This document shows, piece by piece, positions 47,627 to 54,961 of a stretch of DNA of 64,000 nucleotides. The stretch spans positions 1 through 64,000 of the forward strand of contig NZ_FOLS01000004.1 in NCBI RefSeq assembly GCF_900112375.1, given 5' to 3'. The stretch is from Pseudomonas citronellolis (lineage in GTDB: Bacteria > Pseudomonadota > Gammaproteobacteria > Pseudomonadales > Pseudomonadaceae). The translations under genes and the position numbers were made by a program. The notes beneath the pieces are model-generated. The model worked only from the letters and a program-made list of their open reading frames with translations, was not told where the DNA came from and did no database searches. Within the stretch, counting starts at the first letter, position 1. Each line of letters begins with the position of its first letter.

Positions 47627-47648
47627 AATGTTCCCGGTGGGCCCGAGC

Positions 47649-48080
47649 TCAACCGACCAGCAGCGCCTGCATCGCCTCGCGCAGGCCGTCAGGAATCGGT
47701 ACCGGGCGGTTGCCCGCGCGTTCGACGAAGACGTGCACGAAGCGCCCGGCGGCGCAGGCCAGGTCCTCGCCCTGGCGGAACACCGCCAGCTCGTACTGCA
47801 CCGAGCTGTTGCCCAGCTTGCCGACGCGCAAGCCGACCTCGATGCGCTCGGGGAAGGCCACCGGGGCGAAGTAGTCGCAGCTGGAGCTGACCACGAAGCC
47901 GACCACCTCGCCGTCGTGGATGTCCAGCCCGCCCTGTTCGATCAGGTAGGTGTTCACCGCGGTGTCGAAGAAGCCGTAGTAGGTCACGTTGTTCACGTGG
48001 CCATAGATGTCGTTGTCGTGCCAGCGCGTGGTGATCGGCTGGAAGTGCCGGTAGTCGGCGCGGCTGGGGTGTTCGCTCAT
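47649..48080 (-). CDS. 4HBT-type acyl-CoA thioesterase
   Basis: A 143-residue hot-dog-fold thioesterase. The active-site region RWHDNDIYGHVNNVTYYGFF carries the catalytic Asp of the 4-hydroxybenzoyl-CoA thioesterase type. VSSSCDYFAPVAFPERIEV is the second conserved block. The start at 48080 (MSEHPSRADY) is placed by homology to short cytosolic thioesterases. It is seven bp downstream of the iron alcohol dehydrogenase gene, so they are probably one unit. The acyl-CoA substrate is unknown. Confidence 0.9.
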   Translation of the reverse strand: MSEHPSRADYRHFQPITTRWHDNDIYGHVNNVTYYGFFDTAVNTYLIEQGGLDIHDGEVVGFVVSSSCDYFAPVAFPERIEVGLRVGKLGNSSVQYELAVFRQGEDLACAAGRFVHVFVERAGNRPVPIPDGLREAMQALLVG

Positions 48081-48087
48081 GTCGTCC

Positions 48088-49251
48088 TCAGTAGGCGGCG
48101 CGGTAGATCGCCAGGGCGTCGGCCTCGCCGACCTCGCGCGGGTTGTTGACCAGCAGGCGCTGCTGCTGCATGGCGTCGCTGGCCAGCAGCACCAGCATGT
48201 GCTCCGGCACCCCGGCGTCGCGCAGGCGCGAAGGCAGGCCGCAGCGAGGGCTGAGCGCCGCCAGCTCGTCGATGAACTGCCCGACCAGGCCGTCGCGGTC
48301 GCCGGGACGCAGGCGCTCGCCGAGCAGCAAGGGCGCCAGTTCCGCGTACAGCGCAGCGGCGGCCGGCGCATTGAAGCGCATCACCTCCGGCAGCACCAGC
48401 GCGTTGGACAGGCCATGGGGAATGTGGAAGTGCCCGCCCAGCGGGTAGGCCAAGGCATGCACCGCCGCCACCGGCGCGTTGGCGAAGGCCTGGCCGGCCA
48501 GGCAGGCGCCCAGCAGCATGGCCTGGCGCGCCTCGCGGTTGGCGCCGTCGTGCACCACCGCATCGAGGTTCTGCGCCAGCAGGCGCAGGGCCTCGCGGGC
48601 CAGCAGGTCGGACAGCGGGTTCTTCTTCAGCTTGCTGGTATAGGCCTCGATGGCGTGGACCATGGCGTCGATGCCGGTGGCCGCGGTCACCGCCGGCGGC
48701 AGGCCGAGGGTCAGGTCGGCGTCGAGCAGGGCCAGGTCCGGCAGCAGGTGCGGGCTGACCACGCCGCTCTTGGTGGTGGCGCCAGTGGTGACGATGGCGA
48801 TGGGGGTGACTTCCGAGCCGGTGCCGGCGGTGGTCGGCACCTGGATCAGCGGCAGCCGCGGGCCGCGGGCATTGCCCACGCCGAACAGCTCCGGCAGCGC
48901 CTGGCTGGCCTGCGGGTGGGCCAGCAGGGCGACCAGCTTGGCCACGTCCATGGAGCTGCCGCCGCCAAAGCCGACCACCAGTTGCGCGCCCATCTCCACC
49001 GCCTGCATGGCGGCCTGCAGAACCACCGCTTCCGGCGGGTCGGCCAGCACCTGGTCGAACACCTGCACCGCCACCCCGGCGGCGGCGAAGCCCGGCAGCA
49101 CCCCGTCGAGCAGGCCCAGGCGGGTGATGCCGGGGTCAGTGACGATGAGCACGCGGGTGGCGCCGCGCTCCCGGCAAAGCGCGCCGAGGCGGGCGGCGGA
49201 ACCGCTCTCGCAAAGAATCTGCGCGGTGGTGGCGAAGCTGAAAGGCTGCAT
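48088..49251 (-). CDS. iron-containing (group III) alcohol dehydrogenase
   Basis: A 387-residue Fe-ADH. NAD-binding GGGSSMDVAK is near residue 95, and TTAGTGSEVTPIAI is characteristic. Metal ligands are the Asp and His in GIDAMVHAIEAY plus histidines in HALAYPLGG and HFHIPHG. The start at 49251 (MQPFSFATTA) matches family length. It precedes the thioesterase gene on the same strand. The alcohol specificity is unknown. Confidence 0.92.
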   Translation of the reverse strand: MQPFSFATTAQILCESGSAARLGALCRERGATRVLIVTDPGITRLGLLDGVLPGFAAAGVAVQVFDQVLADPPEAVVLQAAMQAVEMGAQLVVGFGGGSSMDVAKLVALLAHPQASQALPELFGVGNARGPRLPLIQVPTTAGTGSEVTPIAIVTTGATTKSGVVSPHLLPDLALLDADLTLGLPPAVTAATGIDAMVHAIEAYTSKLKKNPLSDLLAREALRLLAQNLDAVVHDGANREARQAMLLGACLAGQAFANAPVAAVHALAYPLGGHFHIPHGLSNALVLPEVMRFNAPAAAALYAELAPLLLGERLRPGDRDGLVGQFIDELAALSPRCGLPSRLRDAGVPEHMLVLLASDAMQQQRLLVNNPREVGEADALAIYRAAY

Positions 49252-49561
49252 GACGGTCCCCGATCTTGTCGTTGTACTGCGGAAAATCCGTAGGCCACCA
49301 AGCGACGGCCAGCCGTTGCAGCATAGCAACGCTCCTCATCAACACGAAATACTATACCGCCAGGCGAAACACTTATTCACCTAGTGAATGGAGTTGCAGA
49401 GTGATTAGGGAGGTTCGACTCCGCATCAGCAAGGCGAAGCCCCATCGAATCCAAGATCGATAATCAACTTATGAACAGGGAAAAATAGAAATCTCCTACA
49501 TGGACCACTTGTAAGATCAGAAACTTTAAAACAACCCAGTCACTTGGAATATATAAGAACC
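49252..49561. other. divergent intergenic region, A+T-rich
   Basis: 310 bp between divergent genes. From about 49320 rightward the sequence is markedly richer in A and T. It contains an inverted repeat and a TATAGT candidate, listed separately. No coding sequence is supported. Confidence 0.6.
49351..49389 (-). promoter_or_regulatory. candidate operator/promoter of the iron alcohol dehydrogenase gene
   Basis: ATTCAC and GTGAAT (49375-49380 and 49384-49389) form an inverted repeat with a three-base centre. On the minus strand TATAGT (49356-49351) follows, about 100 bp before the gene. No convincing -35 was found, so the promoter is tentative. Confidence 0.4.
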
Positions 49562-50383
49562 ATGGAACATAAAGTCATAATAAACGATTACTCGAATTAC
49601 ACCCCCAAGAGAAGAGAAAGCCTCGCAAGCTCTCGGATCAGAGAGTTGCTTGACAACTACCACCTTGAAAACCAACTGAAGATAGAGAGCACTCTGCAGG
49701 GCTTCCTAGAATTCAAGGAACAACTCTGCCAGATAAGAAGGGATTGCATGCCCAACCGACCGCAAGCCCCCAACTGGATAAATGGTTGGCTACCAGGCGC
49801 CGATGCCCTTTCGCTATATGGCTATACAGCCATGAAGAACCCTCGCCACTATGTCGAGATCGGTTCAGGCAACTCGACGAAGTTCGTCCGCCAGGCCATC
49901 AAGGATCATGACCTGCAAACTAGGATAATTTCGATCGATCCATGCCCGCGAGCCGAGATAGATGCCATTTGCGACGAGGTCGTCAGGGCCCCACTGGAGG
50001 ACCTGGAGACCGACTTCTTTTCGATACTCGAAGAGGGTGACGTCTTCTTCATCGACAATAGTCATCGGTCATTCCAGAACTCCGATGTGACGGTCTTCTT
50101 CACAGAGATACTTCCCACCCTGCGTGCTGGCATAACTATTGGCATACATGACATCTACCTGCCCTTCGACTATCCCAACGAATGGGCGGACCGCTTCTAC
50201 AACGAACAGTATCTACTGTGCTGCTACTTACTGGGTGGGATGAAAGGACTGGAAATCGAACTGCCCCTGGTTTACCTCTACTACTGCACTGAGAGTATGC
50301 AGTTGCTGAACGACCTCTGGACCGACGAGCGAATGGAAGGTGTGGAAAGGCACGGAGCAGCGTTCTGGCTCAGAACGGTCTAG
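49562..50383 (+). CDS. low-G+C orphan methyltransferase-like protein
   Basis: A 273-residue soluble protein. HYVEIGSGNSTKFVRQAI (about residue 100) resembles SAM-binding motif I, followed by IISIDPCPRAEID (acidic motif II) and DVFFIDNSHRS. This suggests a class I methyltransferase fold of the kind seen near sugar and surface-polysaccharide genes. ATG at 49562 is preferred; a TTG at 49544 would add six residues. Codon use is foreign: three ATA and three AGA occur in the first 45 codons. The weak ribosome-binding site and isolation between housekeeping genes suggest acquisition by transfer. The substrate is unknown. Confidence 0.72.
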   Translation: MEHKVIINDYSNYTPKRRESLASSRIRELLDNYHLENQLKIESTLQGFLEFKEQLCQIRRDCMPNRPQAPNWINGWLPGADALSLYGYTAMKNPRHYVEIGSGNSTKFVRQAIKDHDLQTRIISIDPCPRAEIDAICDEVVRAPLEDLETDFFSILEEGDVFFIDNSHRSFQNSDVTVFFTEILPTLRAGITIGIHDIYLPFDYPNEWADRFYNEQYLLCCYLLGGMKGLEIELPLVYLYYCTESMQLLNDLWTDERMEGVERHGAAFWLRTV

Positions 50384-50409
50384 TTTCGCCAAGAGCTCTG
50401 ACAGAAAGT

Positions 50410-50438
50410 CCGCAGGCTACGGACGAAATAGCCTGCGG
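50410..50438. terminator. probable bidirectional terminator
   Basis: CCGCAGGCTA and TAGCCTGCGG are perfect 10-base inverse arms around a nine-base loop, between the convergent methyltransferase-like gene and thyA. T-runs are short on both sides. Confidence 0.6.
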
Positions 50439-50446
50439 TCGATTTC

Positions 50447-51241
50447 CTATACGGCGACAGGCGCCTTGATGTGCGGATGGGATTCGTAGCCGACCAATTC
50501 GAAGTCCTCGAAGCGGAAGTCGAACAGGTCCTTCACCTCGGGGTTGAGCTTCATGGTCGGCAGCGCCAGCGGCTCGCGGCTCAGCTGCAGGTCGGCCTGC
50601 TCCAGGTGGTTGGCGTACAGGTGGCAGTCGCCGCCGGTCCAGATGAAGTCGCCCGGCTGCAGGCCGGCGACCTGGGCGACCATCAGCGTCAACAGGGCGT
50701 AGCTGGCGATGTTGAAGGGCACGCCGAGGAAGATGTCCGCCGAGCGCTGGTACAGCTGGCAGCTGAGCTTGCCGTCGGCGACGTAGAACTGGAACAGCGC
50801 GTGGCACGGCGGCAGGGCCATCTCGTCGATCAGCGCGGGGTTCCAGGCCGAGACGATCAGGCGGCGCGAGTCCGGATTGCGCTTGAGCATGTCCATCAGA
50901 TTGGCGATCTGGTCGATGTGGCGGCCGTCCGGCGCCGGCCAGGAGCGCCACTGGTAGCCGTAGACCGGGCCCAGGTCGCCGTTCTCGTCGGCCCATTCGT
51001 CCCAGATGGAGACGCCGTTTTCCTTCAGGTAGGCGATGTTGGTCGAACCTTTGAGGAACCACAGCAGCTCGTGGACGATCGACTTCAGGTGGCACTTCTT
51101 GGTGGTCACCAGGGGGAAGCCTTCGCCCAGGTCGAAGCGCATCTGGTGGCCGAACACACTGTAGGTGCCGGTGCCGGTACGGTCGCTCTTGAAGGTGCCG
51201 TGCTCGCGCACGTGGCGCATCAGGTCGAGGTACTGTTTCAT
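50447..51241 (-). CDS. thyA: thymidylate synthase
   Basis: ThyA makes dTMP from dUMP with methylenetetrahydrofolate. The protein is 264 residues, the same length as E. coli ThyA, with catalytic Cys146 in [32 protein letters not shown] and the folate/dUMP contacts in [11 protein letters not shown] are all present. In many pseudomonads thyA is next to lgt; here it is not. Confidence 0.98.
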   Translation of the reverse strand: MKQYLDLMRHVREHGTFKSDRTGTGTYSVFGHQMRFDLGEGFPLVTTKKCHLKSIVHELLWFLKGSTNIAYLKENGVSIWDEWADENGDLGPVYGYQWRSWPAPDGRHIDQIANLMDMLKRNPDSRRLIVSAWNPALIDEMALPPCHALFQFYVADGKLSCQLYQRSADIFLGVPFNIASYALLTLMVAQVAGLQPGDFIWTGGDCHLYANHLEQADLQLSREPLALPTMKLNPEVKDLFDFRFEDFELVGYESHPHIKAPVAV

Positions 51242-51471
51242 GGAAAACCCGTGTCGTAGAGAGGTCCGCGAGGCACGCCGAAGGTTCGGCGCGGGCGCTT
51301 TCGCCCTGCAGAATCGCGAGATGCCGCAATACTAAGGGGCAGGCCCGCGTACCGCCACCCTTGGTTGGAGCGCGCCGACGATAAGCCAGAAGGCCGGGCA
51401 CGACCCGGCCCGCGATACCGTGATCCCGCCGCGGCCCCGGGCCGCTGCTGCCTGCTGAACGAGAGGTCCGC

Positions 51472-51972
51472 ATGCCAGACCAGCCACGCTTTTCCCTGTC
51501 CCGCCGGCGCTTGCTGGCCATGGTCTGCGGCGGCGCCGTGGCCGGCGGCCTGCTGCTGGGCCCAGCGGCCCTGGCCTGGGCCGCGCTGACGCCCCAGGCC
51601 GAGGCGGAACTGGCGATCTTCATGACGCTGTCGCAGCGCCTGACCGGGCGCAGCAACCTCGACCCACGCATCGGCCAGCGCCTGTACCTGGCCCTGGCGC
51701 AGCGCGACACCGCCCTCGCCCAGAGCCTGGGCGAGCTGCAGGCGCGCCTGGGCGACGGCCCCCAGCGCTGGAGCGAGCGCCAGCAGTGGCTGGCGCGGCA
51801 GATGCTCGCCGCCTGGTACCTGGGCTACGTGGGCGAGGACAACCACCCCAGCGTGGTCGCCTACGAAAGCGCACTGATGTTCCGCGCGGTGGACGACGTG
51901 CTGCTGCCGCGCAGCTACTGCAGCAACCAGCCGGGCTTCTGGGCCGCGCAACCGGTCGAGCGGGGGGCCTGA
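51472..51972 (+). CDS. membrane FAD dehydrogenase small (gamma) subunit, Tat-exported
   Basis: A 166-residue protein with a twin-arginine signal (LSRRRLLAMVCGG) and a hydrophobic core to about residue 38. The helical mature part has YLGYVGEDNHPSVVAYESALMF, matching small subunits of sorbitol/gluconate/glucose-type membrane dehydrogenases. These subunits are needed for Tat export of the flavoprotein partner. It overlaps no neighbour and is followed two bases later by the large subunit start, so they form one operon. The sugar or alcohol substrate is unknown. Confidence 0.87.
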   Translation: MPDQPRFSLSRRRLLAMVCGGAVAGGLLLGPAALAWAALTPQAEAELAIFMTLSQRLTGRSNLDPRIGQRLYLALAQRDTALAQSLGELQARLGDGPQRWSERQQWLARQMLAAWYLGYVGEDNHPSVVAYESALMFRAVDDVLLPRSYCSNQPGFWAAQPVERGA

Positions 51973-51974
51973 GC

Positions 51975-53558
51975 ATGGCCGACACGCAAAGCGCCGACTA
52001 CGTGGTGGTCGGCTCCGGCGTCGCCGGCGCCCTGGTCGCCCACCAGTTGGCCCTGGCCGGCAAGGACGTGCTGATTCTCGAAGCAGGCCCGCGGCTGTCG
52101 CGCTGGGAGATCGTCGAGCGCTTCCGCAACCAGGCCGACAAGTCCGACAACCAGGCGCCCTACCCGTCCATGGCCTACGCGCCGCACCCGCAGTACCACC
52201 CGGACAACCACTACCTGGTGCAGAAGGGCGAACACCCCTACGACGTGCAGTACCTGCGGGTGGTCGGCGGCACCACCTGGCACTGGGCGGCCTCGGCCTG
52301 GCGCTTCCTGCCCAACGACTTCAAGCTCCAGAGCCTGTACGGCGTCGGCCGCGACTGGCCGTTCGAGTACGCGGAGCTGGAGCCCTGGTACCAGCGCGCC
52401 GAAGAGGCCCTCGGCGTCTGGGGCCCGGCCGACGAGGAGCTGGGCTCGCCGCGCAGCCGGGCCTACCCCATGGCGCCGCTGCCGCTGTCGTGGAACGAGC
52501 AGCGGGTGAAGGACGTGCTCAACGCCAACGGCTACCGCGTGGTCACCGAGCCGGTGGCGCGCAACAGCCGCCCCTTCGACGGCCGGCCGACCTGCTGCGG
52601 CAACAACAACTGCATGCCGATCTGCCCGGTCGGCGCCATGTACAACGGCATCGTCCATGTCGAGAAGGCCGAGGCCGCCGGCGCCCGGCTGCTGGACAAC
52701 AGCGTGGTGTTCAAGCTGGAGAAGGGCGATGGCGGACGCATAGTCGCCGCCCTCTGCAAGGACCCGCAGGGCGAGGAGACGCGAGTCGAAGGCAAGGTCT
52801 TCGTGCTCGCCGCCAATGGCGTGGAAACGCCCAAGCTGATGCTGATGTCCGAAGTCGGCAACGCCTCCGGCATGGTCGGCCGCAACCTCATGGACCACCC
52901 CGGCACCGCGGTGCGCTTCTACGCCAGCGAGAAGCTCTGGCCCGGGCGCGGGCCGCAGGAGATGACCTCGATGGTCGGCTTCCGCGACGGCGCCTTCCGC
53001 AGCCAGTACGCGGCGAAGAAGATCCACCTGTCGAACCTCTCGCGGGTGGACCAGGTGGCTGCCGAACTGATCCGCCAGGGCCCTCTGCTGCTCGGCCGCG
53101 AACTGGAGGCGCAGATCCGCGACCGCGCCGCGCGCTTCGTGCGTTTCGACAGCTTCCACGAAATCCTCCCGCGCCCGGAGAACCGCATCGTGCCCAGCGC
53201 CAGCGAGCGCGACGCCCTGGGCATCCCCAAGCCGGAATTCACCTACGCCATGGACGACTACGTGCGCCGCAGCGCGGCGCACACCCGCGAGGTCTACGCC
53301 CATGCCGCCAGGCTGCTCGGCGGCAGCGAGGTACAGTTCGAGGACAGCTTCGCCAACAATAACCACATCGCCGGCACCACGCTGATGGGCGACGATCCCG
53401 GCGACTCGGTGGTGGACCGCGATTGCCGCAGCCACGACCATCCCAACCTGTTCATCGCCGGCAGCGCAGTGATGCCCACGGTGGGCTCGGTGAACTGCAC
53501 CCTGAGCCTCGCCGCCCTCGCCCTGCGCCTGGCCGAGCGCCTGAAAGGGGAGGCCTGA
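51975..53558 (+). CDS. membrane FAD dehydrogenase large subunit (GMC family)
   Basis: A 527-residue GMC-family flavoprotein. The ADP-binding motif VVGSGVAGALVA is at residues 11-22, and RVVGGTTWHWAASAWRF contacts FAD. Cys207, Cys213 and Cys217 fit C-x5-C-x3-C, the [3Fe-4S] ligand pattern of FAD-glucose dehydrogenase; an extra Cys208 adjoins. NNHIAGTTLMGDDP and VNCTLSLAALALRLAE are at the C-terminus. Without its own signal it presumably travels with the Tat small subunit. It fits gluconate- or ketogluconate-dehydrogenase-like enzymes; the substrate is not determined. Confidence 0.9.
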   Translation: MADTQSADYVVVGSGVAGALVAHQLALAGKDVLILEAGPRLSRWEIVERFRNQADKSDNQAPYPSMAYAPHPQYHPDNHYLVQKGEHPYDVQYLRVVGGTTWHWAASAWRFLPNDFKLQSLYGVGRDWPFEYAELEPWYQRAEEALGVWGPADEELGSPRSRAYPMAPLPLSWNEQRVKDVLNANGYRVVTEPVARNSRPFDGRPTCCGNNNCMPICPVGAMYNGIVHVEKAEAAGARLLDNSVVFKLEKGDGGRIVAALCKDPQGEETRVEGKVFVLAANGVETPKLMLMSEVGNASGMVGRNLMDHPGTAVRFYASEKLWPGRGPQEMTSMVGFRDGAFRSQYAAKKIHLSNLSRVDQVAAELIRQGPLLLGRELEAQIRDRAARFVRFDSFHEILPRPENRIVPSASERDALGIPKPEFTYAMDDYVRRSAAHTREVYAHAARLLGGSEVQFEDSFANNNHIAGTTLMGDDPGDSVVDRDCRSHDHPNLFIAGSAVMPTVGSVNCTLSLAALALRLAERLKGEA

Positions 53559-53560
53559 GC

Positions 53561-54841
53561 ATGTCCACCCGCCTGCTGGCCGCCCTCCTCCTGCTGCCCT
53601 GCCTGGCCCAGGCCGCCCCGGCCCTGGACCCGGCGCCGGCCGAGCTGCTGCAACGCGGCGAATACCTGGCCCGCGCCGGCGACTGCGCCGCCTGCCACAC
53701 CGCGCCCGGCGGCCAGCCCTTCGCCGGCGGCCTGCCGCTGACCACCCCGCTGGGCGCGGTCTACTCCAGCAACATCACTCCCGATCCGCGCACCGGCATC
53801 GGCAGCTACAGCTACGAAGACTTCGCCCGCGCCCTGCGCGAAGGCGTGGCCAGGGGCGGCCTGCACCTCTACCCGGCGATGCCCTACACCGCCTACGCCA
53901 AGCTCGGCGACGCGGACATGCAGGCCCTCTACGCCTATTTCCTGCGCGGCGGCGTCGAGGCCGTGGCCCAGGCCAACCGCGACAGCGACATCCCCTGGCC
54001 GCTGAACATGCGCTGGCCGCTGGCCGTCTGGAACGCGCTGTTCCACGACGACCGGCCCTTCCAGCCCAACCCGAAACAGAGCGCGGCCTGGAACCGCGGC
54101 GCCTACCTGGTGCAGGGCCTGGCCCACTGCGGCACCTGCCATACCCCGCGCGGCCTGGCCTTCCAGGAGAAGGCCCTGGACGAGAAGGGCAGCGGCTACC
54201 TCGCCGGCGCCGCCCTGGGCGGCTGGTACGCCTACAACATCACCAGCGACACCCACGCCGGCATCGGCGGCTGGAGCGACGCCGAACTGGCGCAGTACCT
54301 GCGCAGCGGCCGCCTGCCCGGCAAGGCCCAGGCCGCCGGGCCCATGGCCGAGGCCGTGGAGCACAGCTTCCAGTACCTGCGGTCCGACGACCTGCAGGCC
54401 ATCGCCAACTACCTGCGCAGCGTCAGGGCGGTCGGCGACGGCGAGCGCAAGCCGCGCTTCGCCTGGGGCGGCCCCGCCGACGACGTGGTGACGCTGCGCG
54501 GCGAGGACTTCGATGCCCAGACCCGCGACGACGGCGCCCGGCTGTTCCTCGGCAACTGCGCCAGTTGCCACGGCTGGAACGGCCAGGGCACGCAGGACGC
54601 CTACTACCCCATGCTCAGCCGCAACACCACGGTGGGCGCGCGGCAGCCGGACAACCTGGTGCAGGTCGTGCTCACCGGCGTGCACCGCGAAAGCGCCGGG
54701 CAGGAAGTGTTCATGCCCGGCTTCGCCGGCGCGCTCGACGACCAGCAGATCGCCACCCTGGTCAACTACCTCACGGCGCAGTTCGGCAACCCGGCGGTGA
54801 AGGTGGACAGCGCCCGGGTCGCCGCCATCCGCCAGCCCTGA
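53561..54841 (+). CDS. three-haem cytochrome c subunit of the FAD dehydrogenase
   Basis: A 426-residue periplasmic cytochrome with a signal peptide ending LAQAA (about residue 19). It has three CxxCH haem motifs: CAACH at 42-46, CGTCH at 190-194 and CASCH at 333-337. It matches the cytochrome subunits of gluconate and alcohol dehydrogenases, which pass electrons to ubiquinone or terminal oxidases. It starts two bp after the large subunit stop with AGGGGAGG as ribosome-binding site, completing a three-gene operon. Confidence 0.93.
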   Translation: MSTRLLAALLLLPCLAQAAPALDPAPAELLQRGEYLARAGDCAACHTAPGGQPFAGGLPLTTPLGAVYSSNITPDPRTGIGSYSYEDFARALREGVARGGLHLYPAMPYTAYAKLGDADMQALYAYFLRGGVEAVAQANRDSDIPWPLNMRWPLAVWNALFHDDRPFQPNPKQSAAWNRGAYLVQGLAHCGTCHTPRGLAFQEKALDEKGSGYLAGAALGGWYAYNITSDTHAGIGGWSDAELAQYLRSGRLPGKAQAAGPMAEAVEHSFQYLRSDDLQAIANYLRSVRAVGDGERKPRFAWGGPADDVVTLRGEDFDAQTRDDGARLFLGNCASCHGWNGQGTQDAYYPMLSRNTTVGARQPDNLVQVVLTGVHRESAGQEVFMPGFAGALDDQQIATLVNYLTAQFGNPAVKVDSARVAAIRQP

Positions 54842-54961
54842 ACGCGCCTCATCCTTTCGAGGGGCCGCCGCCACTGCGGCGGAACCGGGTTTGACATACC
54901 CCCGGCAGTCACTGAAGCTGCTGCCACCGTGATACATGGCTGCCCGAACAACGGAAGTCGC

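Larger units (their letters stand above)
47167..47648. other. repeat-filled intergenic region
   Basis: 482 bp with no gene. It comprises a partial family B element (47187-47223), a family A element, a family D element, an inverted pair of cccgcgttcgcggg units, the second 74-bp repeat and a C/D hybrid palindrome. Confidence 0.87.

Noticed and set aside
47167-47648. Small open frames across the repeat block
   Set aside because: They run through palindromic repeats in several frames, lack ribosome-binding sites and encode the repeats' artefactual peptides.
49544-49561. TTG start for the orphan methyltransferase-like gene
   Set aside because: There is no ribosome-binding site before the TTG, and an ATG is available 18 bases later.
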